From Planctomycetaceae bacterium (lineage in GTDB: Bacteria; Planctomycetota; Planctomycetia; Pirellulales; Thermoguttaceae), in contig JAITKS010000167.1 of NCBI GenBank assembly GCA_031278315.1, forward strand, positions 1 through 8,108: a stretch of 8,108 nucleotides of DNA. Direction: 5' to 3'. A program made the position numbers and the translations under genes. The notes beneath the pieces were generated by a model. That model made no database searches. It saw only the letters and a list, made by a program, of their open reading frames with translations, and was not told where the DNA came from. This document shows, piece after piece, positions 1-5,418 of this stretch; positions within the stretch are counted from its first letter, which is position 1, and each line of letters opens with the position of its first letter.

Positions 1-83
1 GCGATTTCCTCTGTAACTTTTTCGCAATCCACTGTCCGTGCGATATTCTCGCCGCACCAACATGTAAAGACGCCAATTTTCAT
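1..83 (-). CDS. hdrA: HdrA-like heterodisulfide reductase subunit A, N-terminus only
   Basis: Partial gene running off the left edge. The minus strand from the ATG at 83-81 encodes 27 residues beginning MKIGVFTCWCGENIA, then RTVDCEKVTEEI. Seen: a short beta strand followed by a Cys-x-Cys-Gly-x-Asn-Ile motif (Cys8, Cys10). Known: HdrA-type FAD/iron-sulfur proteins, which take part in electron bifurcation or in redox relay with HdrBC-like partners, start with an R/K-I-G-V-F-x-C-x-C-G-x-N-I segment followed by a Val-Asp-x-E-x-V stretch. The match is close, but the flavin domain and the [4Fe-4S] ferredoxin motifs lie outside the window, so the family call rests on the N-terminus alone. Bacterial HdrA proteins occur in non-methanogens, including planctomycetes. 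No Shine-Dalgarno sequence is evident before the ATG. The gene is divergent from glgX, with a 1.3 kb spacer between them. Confidence 0.68.
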   Translation of the reverse strand, partial: MKIGVFTCWCGENIARTVDCEKVTEEI

Positions 84-175
84 AACAATAAATTTAGGGT
101 TAAAGGGTTTGATATTTTACTACAAAGAAACATTAAATTTCGTTGCAAATTTTATTACGTTGAATTTCGTCTTCG

Positions 176-204
176 CATGAAACAACATGAAACAACATGA
201 AACT
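176..204. repeat. Tandem repeat, 10-bp unit CATGAAACAA
   Basis: Two perfect copies of CATGAAACAA (176-185, 186-195) followed by a partial third copy, CATGAAAC. It sits about 95 bp upstream of the hdrA-like start codon. It may be a slippage product or a set of binding half-sites; the sequence does not decide. Confidence 0.75.
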
Positions 205-350
205 GCGAAACGTTATGTTGTTATTGCAAGTACAACGCACACATTTCTAACAAAAAAAACATCTGGTACCGTTCAAAGTATAAAGTCCAGCATGAAGCGT
301 TAAAGTATAACGTTGATTAGTTCAAATCTCAAGTTTTCTACTGACTTCTT

Positions 351-411
351 ATTCTTAACAGGACGAATTATTTTTATTCTTAACGAAACGAATTATTCTT
401 AACGGGACGAA
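351..411. repeat. Imperfect tandem repeat, three ATTCTTAAC-RRRACGAA units
   Basis: Three units beginning at 351, 376 and 395 share the core ATTCTTAACNNNACGAA (AGG, GAA and GGG at the variable positions). Spacing is 25 then 19 bp because the first unit carries extra bases (TTATTTTT) at its end. The tract lies shortly before element A. It could be a degraded minisatellite or repeated operator sites. Confidence 0.65.
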
Positions 412-444
412 AGCATGAACATTCTTTAGGGAATTTCTAAAAAC

Positions 445-587
445 GTAATATATCAGTGGAATTTTGTTTTTCAACTTTTTTTGAATTATGAATTTTAAAA
501 TGATGTTGGAAAAAAATGAATTTGAAATCCTCGAAAAATTTCACTTACTATATTACGAAAAAATAAATTATTCCGCTGATCTATTAC
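445..587. mobile_element. MITE-like terminal-inverted-repeat element A
   Basis: The left end at 445 reads GTAATATATCAGTGGAAT. The right end at 587, read on the minus strand, is GTAATAGATCAGCGGAAT, followed by AATTTATTTTTT as in element C. The ends match at 16 of 18 positions. The interior (about 100 bp) is AT-rich, has no transposase and does not resemble the C/F core. The bases just inside the left end (TTTGTTTTTCAACTTTTTTT) are nearly the same as those inside the right end of element B, showing that the shared segment can extend beyond the 18-bp tip. No clear target duplication flanks it. The call as a mobile element is inferred from recurrence of the ends at six places in the window. Confidence 0.6.
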
Positions 588-722
588 CATTTTTTTATTT
601 TGAACCGGCGGAGTCAAAATTTCAAATAATTATGAACGAAATGATTTGGCAGATTTCAAAATAAATTGTCTGATGAAAGTTACTAAATATTACCAATTTT
701 GGACAATTTCAATCTACCTAAA

Positions 723-747
723 CTAACAACCAATTGGTAAGTGTTAG
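723..747. promoter_or_regulatory. Palindrome ACCAATTGGT inside CTAACA/TGTTAG arms
   Basis: A perfect 10-bp palindrome (ACCAATTGGT, 729-738) is flanked by the inverted arms CTAACA (723-728) and TGTTAG (742-747), with a 3-bp asymmetry on the right. It is the clearest dyad in the middle of the divergent spacer and could be an operator for a dimeric regulator. Function is not shown by the sequence, and AT-rich DNA gives such dyads by chance. Confidence 0.2.
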
Positions 748-1251
748 AAAATTTTATATCAATATAATCGTTGCTATCGGTCATTTTTTGAAATTTCGAT
801 TTTTTAATCACAATTAAAACACAAACTTTTTATGAATTCTTGCCGATAACAGACCAATACAAATATTAATTTACAACTGTTCAATGATAAATTCCGCAAA
901 TTAGATAGTTTATTGACGACTGTATCAATTGTATGAAAAATTTTTTGTATTTTATCGAAATTGTTTTATTAAGTTTTTCGCGATATTTTGCCGCAATTAC
1001 GAAATATCGGCAGATAAATGCTGAACATTTGTTGTAAACAAAATTTTAATTAAAAAAAAATAAATAACTACAAGACCCGTTTTATAAAATACACATCGCA
1101 CAACAAATTTCGACAACAATGAATAATGACATATTCAGTAAAACTTGCTTGCCGATAAATAAATAAACGACTCAAACCGAAAATTAAAAATAAAGAGCAG
1201 TTTAAAATTATCCGGCAATTTTTAATTTATCGTCAAGCTGCATTTTAATTG

Positions 1252-1279
1252 AGTGAAGAATATATAGTGAAGAATATAT
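1252..1279. repeat. Perfect tandem duplication of 14 bp
   Basis: AGTGAAGAATATAT occurs twice back to back (1252-1265 and 1266-1279), about 135 bp before the glgX start. A perfect duplication suggests a recent slippage event. Confidence 0.75.
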
Positions 1280-1361
1280 AATTGAGAATTATTGTACAAA
1301 ATTTGGCTAATATATTTAATTTTTTTTCGTAAAATCAAAATCAAAAAATTACATAAATTGG

Positions 1362-1396
1362 CGTCATTGACGTAAATAAACGTTCCTCAAACGTCA
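1362..1396. promoter_or_regulatory. CGTCA/TGACG sites in the glgX leader
   Basis: CGTCATTGACG (1362-1372) is a perfect inverted repeat of CGTCA around one base. A further CGTCA follows at 1392-1396, just before the ribosome binding site. The longer string CATTGACGTAAAT (1365-1377) recurs with one change as CATTGACGTTAAT at 6764-6776, after the oxidoreductase gene. A dyad this close to the start codon could be an operator controlling glgX, but no regulator is seen here. Confidence 0.25.
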
Positions 1397-1399
1397 TAG

Positions 1400-1404
1400 A
1401 AAGG
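1400..1404 (+). promoter_or_regulatory. Ribosome binding site for glgX (AAAGG)
   Basis: AAAGG lies 8 nt before the ATG at 1413. An in-frame GTG at 1404 overlaps this site and so would lack a ribosome binding site of its own; this decides the start in favour of the ATG. It is the only purine-rich Shine-Dalgarno-like site before a complete gene in the window. Confidence 0.5.
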
Positions 1405-1412
1405 TGCTGCAA

Positions 1413-3617
1413 ATGGTTCTTTTAAAAAATCATTTGGATAGAAATGTAATTGGTAATATCAGAAATAATTTTGGTTATCGCAACCGTTTTAAAACCCCTC
1501 TTGAACGATCTCACATGATTGATCCCTCCTCTGTGATGCGTTTTACGCATCCGTTACCATTCGGCGCAATATTACATGATAACGGCGTACAATTTGTTGT
1601 CGTAAGCCGTCTTGCGCGTTCGATGAAATTGCTGCTTTATGATAAAGCCGAAGACTTAGAACCGTCGGATATAATTAATTTTAATCACAATGATAGCCGA
1701 TGGGGACATGTTTGGTCGCTTTTTGTGCATGGTTTAAAGGCAAAGCAGTTATATCATTTTCAAGCAGACGGTCCGTTTGAACCTGAACGCGGTTTGAGAT
1801 TCGACGGCCGTGCGAGATTGATTGACCCTTACGCCAAAGCGTTGTACGGTGATTTCTTACCGTCATCTGACGGCATTGTCCGGCCGCCCAAATGCGTAGT
1901 AATTGATGACGACGATTTCGATTGGCGGGGCGACAAACATTTACGTTACGATTTATCGAAATCGGTAATTTATGAATTGCATGTCAAAGGATTCACGGTG
2001 TCGGAATCTAGTGAAGTGCAGTATCCCGGAACGTATCTCGGTCTGATTGAAAAAATTCCGTATTTGAAAGATTTGGGAATTACAGCCGTTGAGCTAATGC
2101 CGATTCACGAATTTCCTACAAATGGTTCAAACGGATTCGAATCGAAAATAAAAAATTATTGGGGCTACGATTCGATGGCGTTTTTCTCGCCGCATCGAGG
2201 TTACGCTTACGGGAAAGAACCCGGCGCACAAGTTCGTGAATTTAAAGAGATGGTTCGGGCGTTTCATCAAGCTGGAATTGAGGTTATTCTTGACGTCGTT
2301 TTCAATCACACTTGCGAAGGAAATGAAAACGGTCCGACTTTAAGTTTCAAAGGACTTGACAATCAAATTTATTACATGCTTGAACGCGGACAATATTATA
2401 AAAATTTTAGCGGCTGCGGTAATACCGTAAATGGTAATCATCCGATTGTCCGTGAATTGATTTTTAATTGTTTGAGACATTGGGTTCACAATTATCATGT
2501 TGACGGGTTCCGTTTCGATTTAGCGTCGATATTGAGTCGTGATCAAATGGGCAACTTGCAAGCGAATCCTCCGATTATCGAAACAATATCCGAAGACCCG
2601 CTTTTAGCAGATACGAAAATTATTGCTGAAGCATGGGATGCCGCTGGTGCTTATCAGGTTGGTTCTTTTGGATCGTATGGATTCGGCTCGCAAAGATGGG
2701 CTGAGTGGAATGGTAAATTTCGCGATGATGTAAGACGATTCTGGCGCGGCGACCAATGTATGACCGGCGCACTAGCAACAAGACTTACAGGCTCAAGCGA
2801 TTTATATTCACACAGCGGCAGAGGACCGCAATGCAGTATAAATTTTGTTACAGCACACGACGGATTCACAATGAATGATCTTGTTTCGTACAATTACAAA
2901 CACAATGAAGATAACGGAGAACAAAATCGGGACGGCGAGAATAACAATTGCAGCTGTAATTACGGAATTGAAGGACAAACAAATGCTGCTGAAATCTGTG
3001 CCGTGCGTAACAGACAAGTAAAAAACATGTTGGCAACGTTGCTTTTGAGTCAGGGAGTTCCAATGTTATCGCAAGGGGACGAAGTAAGACGAACTCAAAA
3101 AGGAAACAATAATGCTTATTGTCAAGACAATGTTATTTCATGGTTTGATTGGAGACTGTTAAAAAAATATTCAGGATTACGCCGATTCGTGCGGGGATTG
3201 ATTCAATTTCGCAAACATGAAATTACTATTCGGCAGCCGCACTTCTTAACAGGACAACCAAAAACTCCCGGAGCATTACCTGATATAAGTTGGTACGGCG
3301 CACAAGGCGGAATCATGCATTGGAATGCCGCTTTGGATAGAAGTTTAGTATGTTTGTTAGCCGCTACACCGCCGACTATGGAACACGAAGGATCGAGATA
3401 TCATATCTTGATGATGTTTCATGGCGGATGGGAAACAAGAGATTTTTATTTTCCAGCTGTTTGTCAAAATTTCAATTGGAGACTCTTTATAGATACTGCC
3501 GCCGAAGAACCAAACGAGCTATTCGCAGACGGAAACGGACCTAGACCAAATTTGAAAGTTCCGTTAAAATTTATTCCCCATTCAATGAGAGTATATTTAG
3601 CTGAAGTCAACGAATAA
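1413..3617 (+). CDS. glgX: Glycogen debranching enzyme GlgX (isoamylase-type, GH13)
   Basis: A cytoplasmic enzyme that hydrolyses alpha-1,6 branch points of glycogen or of phosphorylase limit dextrin, working with glycogen phosphorylase. The 734-residue product has an N-terminal extension of about 45 residues, a CBM48-like beta-sandwich (about 45-150) opening with HPLPFGAILHDNGVQFVVVS, a GH13 barrel (about 180-600) and a C-terminal beta domain ending with WRLFIDTAAEEP and a PHSMRVYLAE strand. All four GH13 regions are present: DVVFNH (294-299), DGFRFD with nucleophile Asp369, IIAEAWD with acid/base Glu406, and FVTAHDG with transition-state stabiliser Asp483. No signal peptide is visible. Length is slightly above the usual 660-720 because of the N-terminal extension. 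The start is the ATG with AAAGG 8 nt upstream, not the GTG 9 nt before it. Distinguishing GlgX from TreX or secreted isoamylase is not certain, but the overall pattern fits GlgX. It stands alone, without other glycogen genes nearby. Confidence 0.93.
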   Translation: MVLLKNHLDRNVIGNIRNNFGYRNRFKTPLERSHMIDPSSVMRFTHPLPFGAILHDNGVQFVVVSRLARSMKLLLYDKAEDLEPSDIINFNHNDSRWGHVWSLFVHGLKAKQLYHFQADGPFEPERGLRFDGRARLIDPYAKALYGDFLPSSDGIVRPPKCVVIDDDDFDWRGDKHLRYDLSKSVIYELHVKGFTVSESSEVQYPGTYLGLIEKIPYLKDLGITAVELMPIHEFPTNGSNGFESKIKNYWGYDSMAFFSPHRGYAYGKEPGAQVREFKEMVRAFHQAGIEVILDVVFNHTCEGNENGPTLSFKGLDNQIYYMLERGQYYKNFSGCGNTVNGNHPIVRELIFNCLRHWVHNYHVDGFRFDLASILSRDQMGNLQANPPIIETISEDPLLADTKIIAEAWDAAGAYQVGSFGSYGFGSQRWAEWNGKFRDDVRRFWRGDQCMTGALATRLTGSSDLYSHSGRGPQCSINFVTAHDGFTMNDLVSYNYKHNEDNGEQNRDGENNNCSCNYGIEGQTNAAEICAVRNRQVKNMLATLLLSQGVPMLSQGDEVRRTQKGNNNAYCQDNVISWFDWRLLKKYSGLRRFVRGLIQFRKHEITIRQPHFLTGQPKTPGALPDISWYGAQGGIMHWNAALDRSLVCLLAATPPTMEHEGSRYHILMMFHGGWETRDFYFPAVCQNFNWRLFIDTAAEEPNELFADGNGPRPNLKVPLKFIPHSMRVYLAEVNE

Positions 3618-3624
3618 CAAACGA

Positions 3625-3707
3625 CAGTAATTTTTTCAGTAGGAATATTTCAGCAGGAATATTTCAGTAGTAATTTTTTCAGTAGGAATATTTCAGTAGG
3701 AATATTT
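3625..3707. repeat. Tandem array of 14-bp CAGTAGGAATATTT units
   Basis: Six head-to-tail units start with CAG: three are exact CAGTAGGAATATTT, one is CAGCAGGAATATTT, one is CAGTAGTAATTTTTT and the first is a shortened CAGTAATTTTTT. The array begins 8 nt after the glgX stop codon. The unit closely resembles the tip of the elements in this window (CAGTGGAATATTT just inside GTAATATAT), so the array may have grown by duplicating the end of element B. Confidence 0.8.
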
Positions 3708-3895
3708 GTTTTTAGAAGTTATCTAAAACTTTATTTTTCACCTTATTTTTCCGAACTAAACAATCTTAATAACCAAAGAGAACACACATCAACCTTATTA
3801 TCTCATCAACAAATTATTTTCAACGATAAGGTTAGTTTTAAAATTCGTAACCCTCAAAAAAAAGTTGAAAAACAAAGAATCCGCTGATATATTAT
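3627..3895. mobile_element. MITE-like element B (degenerate left end)
   Basis: The right end is clear: read on the minus strand from 3895 it gives ATAATATATCAGCGG, then after a short divergent stretch TTTGTTTTTCAACTTTTTTT, matching the left end of element A over roughly 38 bp. The left end is less certain; GTAATTTTTTCAGTAGGAAT at 3627 is the best match and forms the first part of the tandem array. The interior carries an 8-bp inverted repeat AACCTTAT (3791-3798) / ATAAGGTT (3826-3833) with a 27-nt loop. No coding sequence. This element fills nearly the whole gap between glgX and fabZ. Confidence 0.45.
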
Positions 3896-3952
3896 TTCAG
3901 TAGTAAATTTTAAATCAAAGTTTAACCATTTAGTTATATAAAAAGTAAAAAG

Positions 3953-4432
3953 ATGGCTAAAAGAGAATTATTAGTTGATCCGATTCTTTATGATGTTAAT
4001 CGGTCTATTTTTGGAATAGATGAAATACGGCTTTACAATTCGCAACGCTTTGAAATGGAACAATTGACAGGAATATTATATGAGAGTTTCGACATGAAAG
4101 CTGTTGTTGGTTATCTCGATGCAACTGATTCGAGTTTTTGGGTAAGAGGACACATGCCGGATTTTCCTATAATGCCCGGTGTAATTATGTGTGAATCTGC
4201 TGCACAATTGATAAGTTATTTTGTGAACAAATATAACTTAATGCCCGATTCGCTGCTTGGTCTAGGCGGAATAGACAATGCAAGATTCAGAAATTCAATT
4301 AAAATCGGTGATCGGCTTGTTATTCAGGCGAAGTTGATACATTACAAAAAAATACTAATTATAGCTGATTTCGTAGGTCTTATCGGCGGCAAAATCGCTT
4401 GTGAAGGAACCATTAAAGGCGTGCCGATATAA
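3953..4432 (+). CDS. fabZ: FabZ-like 3-hydroxyacyl-ACP dehydratase (hotdog fold)
   Basis: A 159-residue cytoplasmic protein of the FabZ/FabA hotdog family, which removes water from 3-hydroxyacyl-ACP in the fatty acid elongation cycle. The signature is GHMPDFPIMPGVIMCESAAQ at 66-85, with catalytic His67 and Glu81 in the expected places and the conserved Pro-Gly turn between them. The C-terminal strands (GIDNARFRNSIKIGD, about 106-120, then a basic strand and ACEGTIKG) complete a single hotdog domain. The N-terminal 45 residues (with YNSQRFEMEQLTGI) differ from E. coli FabZ and match, from memory, a planctomycete subtype that lacks the usual IxxxIPHRxPFLLVD opening; a role outside bulk fatty acid synthesis is possible. 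The start ATG has no Shine-Dalgarno sequence, only an A-rich leader. No acpP, fabF or lpx genes are adjacent, so it is a single-gene unit here. Confidence 0.85.
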   Translation: MAKRELLVDPILYDVNRSIFGIDEIRLYNSQRFEMEQLTGILYESFDMKAVVGYLDATDSSFWVRGHMPDFPIMPGVIMCESAAQLISYFVNKYNLMPDSLLGLGGIDNARFRNSIKIGDRLVIQAKLIHYKKILIIADFVGLIGGKIACEGTIKGVPI

Positions 4433-4641
4433 AAATCGTAATCGTAATATGAATTTCTAAAAAATAAATTAACGGTAATATATACTTTTCACACTTTAAA
4501 TTTCGGTATTCGTTTTAAACTTAAATCGCTCTTGCAGGGCGAAAACATAGACAAATTTTTGACTCAAAAACAAGTTGTAGTTATTAAAAAATATTGCAAT
4601 GTTTATTGACAATATTTTCAATTAAAAAATAAAAAACGAAT

Positions 4642-4870
4642 GTAATATATCAGTGGAATAATTTATTTTTTTGCGGGATCGCGGTCGTCTCGACCGCATC
4701 TTTAGGCGTTTTTTGTACAAAAAGGATGCAGGCGGGACGCCTGCGTTCCCGACTAAAATATTTTTTAGTAATTCACTTAAATTTAAAATCTAAAATTACA
4801 AAATCTGATTTCTCTGTGTTCTCTGTGTCCTCTGTGGTTAATAAAACAATTATTCCACTGAATATATTAC
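4642..4870 (+). mobile_element. MITE-like element C (full 229-bp copy)
   Basis: Begins GTAATATATCAGTGGAATAA and ends with its inverted copy (minus strand from 4870: GTAATATATTCAGTGGAATA, one inserted T). Inside, in order: a T-rich stretch, a GC-rich nested hairpin block (4674-4751), a hairpin ACTAAAA/TTTTAGT, an AT-rich run with AAAATCTAAAATT, and three 9-bp CTCTGTG-based units (4812-4838) ending in GGTTAATA. Element F repeats this whole order in reverse orientation at about 90 percent identity outside indels. The GC-rich hairpins contrast sharply with the AT-rich surroundings. No open frame of transposase type exists; the element is non-autonomous. It may equally be a REP-like structural repeat spread by a host enzyme. 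Confidence 0.75.
4674..4751 (+). repeat. Nested hairpin (cloverleaf-like) core of element C
   Basis: An outer stem CGGGATCGC (4674-4682) with GCGTTCCCG (4743-4751), broken by one T-T mismatch, shares bases with two GC-rich hairpins: GCGGTCG-TCT-CGACCGC (4681-4697) and GCAGGCG-GGA-CGCCTGC (4728-4744). Between them CATC/GATG closes a third arm whose tip contains the palindrome TTTTTGTACAAAAA. As RNA or single-stranded DNA this could form a compact branched fold; not all pairs can form at once because stems overlap by one or two bases. Confidence 0.6.
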
Positions 4871-4931
4871 CAAATTTTTCATTTCATTTTTTTTCGTCTA
4901 TTTCGATTTTTCGTTATTATTATTATTGGAC

Positions 4932-4960
4932 TTGACATAGTCAATGATTACGGTTATATT
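4932..4960 (+). promoter_or_regulatory. Sigma70-like promoter TTGACA-N17-TATATT
   Basis: A perfect -35 hexamer TTGACA (4932-4937) is followed after exactly 17 bp by TATATT (4955-4960, five of six to TATAAT). It is the best promoter match I found. A transcript from it would begin near 4967 and run toward the oxidoreductase at 5419, giving a leader of about 450 nt through element D. The -10 box overlaps the left arm of a terminator-like hairpin, which weakens the promoter interpretation. Confidence 0.4.
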
Positions 4961-4996
4961 TCGCCCCCAAAATATTTGTAACCGTTTTTGTTTTTT
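4950..4996 (+). terminator. Rho-independent-like hairpin with T-run
   Basis: ACGGTTA (4950-4956) pairs with TAACCGT (4979-4985); a competing register pairs ATATTT with AAATAT. The right arm runs straight into TTTTTGTTTTTT (4985-4996). The stem is short and only partly GC, so termination would be weak. It could end a transcript from fabZ or through element C, or be part of the control of the promoter it overlaps. Confidence 0.35.
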
Positions 4997-5071
4997 AATA
5001 ATTATGAAATACAAAAATCTAAAACTTTAAATCTAAACTTTGTAACTAAACAAAAACAAGAACAAAAAATA

Positions 5072-5275
5072 GTAATATTAATCAGTAGAATTTTTTTTGA
5101 CTCAAGATTCATAATTGAACAGATCAAAAATATTGAAACCATAAAAATATATAGATAACAGAATGACAGAAAAATATAAACATTGCTGAAAATGCTGTTC
5201 CGTTTATAACTGTTATAACTGTTCTTTTTCTTTTCAATGTTTTCAATGCTTAACAAAATTCTATTGAAATGTTAC
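5072..5275. mobile_element. MITE-like element D (diverged copy)
   Basis: The left end at 5072 reads GTAATATTAATCAGTAGAAT and then a long T run. The right end read on the minus strand from 5275 reads GTAACATTTCAATAGAATTT. The two ends resemble each other and the GTAATATATCAGTGGAAT consensus, but with several changes, so this is an older or degraded member. The interior holds two 9-bp tandem duplications, TATAACTGT (5205-5222) and TTTTCAATG (5231-5248), and no convincing gene. Confidence 0.4.
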
Positions 5276-5418
5276 ATTTTTGAAATCTCACTTTTAAACT
5301 TAAACTCACACAAAAAAATCACACAAACATATTCAATTTAGAGACAACATTATTTTTTATTCAACTCAACTTGAATATTTCAACTCAACCTTTTAACTTT
5401 CAACCTCTCAATATAAAA

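Larger units (their letters stand above)
84..1412. other. Long AT-rich divergent intergenic region
   Basis: This stretch of about 1.3 kb separates the leftward hdrA-like gene from glgX and must contain promoters for both. It holds three short tandem repeat tracts (176-204, 351-411, 1252-1279), one small terminal-inverted-repeat element (445-587), a palindrome near 723-747 and CGTCA half-sites just before glgX. I found no tRNA or rRNA and no convincing coding sequence; a 58-codon open frame at 488-664 overlaps the element and is judged accidental. Between about 750 and 1250 I see only AT-rich sequence with homopolymer runs and no structure I can name. No strong -35/-10 pair stood out for either gene. 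Confidence 0.7.
4433..5418. other. 986-bp intergenic region holding elements C and D
   Basis: Apart from the two elements, the region contains a 9-bp inverted repeat AAAATATTG (4588-4596) / CAATATTTT (4610-4618) before element C, a consensus-like promoter and an overlapping hairpin with T-run (4932-4996), a direct duplication AAATCTAAA(A)CTTT (5015-5041), and two TTCAACTCAAC copies (5360-5370, 5379-5389) just before the oxidoreductase start. A solitary GTAATATATA at 4475 looks like a lone element tip. Open frames here (for example 5002-5256 on the minus strand) are low-complexity and probably not genes. Confidence 0.65.

Noticed and set aside
488..664. 58-codon plus-strand open frame from an ATG (Phe/Lys/Glu/Ile-rich product)
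   Set aside because: No ribosome binding site, it runs through the right end of element A, and an open stretch of this size is expected by chance in over 1 kb of AT-rich spacer read in six frames. I recognise no family.
1292..1320. Possible promoter TTGTAC-N17-TTTAAT before glgX
   Set aside because: The -35 match is only three of six, and such pairs occur freely in AT-rich DNA.
1404..1412. GTG start for glgX three codons before the ATG
   Set aside because: The GTG overlaps the AAAGG site that is well spaced for the ATG at 1413.
4642..4870. tRNA or tRNA-like gene suggested by the cloverleaf-like core
   Set aside because: No acceptor-stem CCA, no T-loop consensus GTTCRA in the right place, and stems overlap each other; the fold is repeat-derived.
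4726..4935. 69-codon plus-strand open frame across element C
   Set aside because: It reads through the repeat core and the CTCTGTG units and past the right end; composition is that of repeat DNA and not of a protein.
5002..5256. 84-codon minus-strand open frame with two apparently hydrophobic stretches
   Set aside because: Phe/Ile/Tyr-rich low complexity follows from T-rich or A-rich DNA, it overlaps most of element D, and no start signal is seen. A small membrane protein cannot be excluded but is not supported.
5371..5418. Upstream TTG start for the Gfo/Idh/MocA gene, adding 16 residues
   Set aside because: The added segment is not signal-like, the TTG lies between two TTCAACTCAAC copies with no ribosome binding site, and the ATG at 5419 puts the Tat motif at a normal distance.
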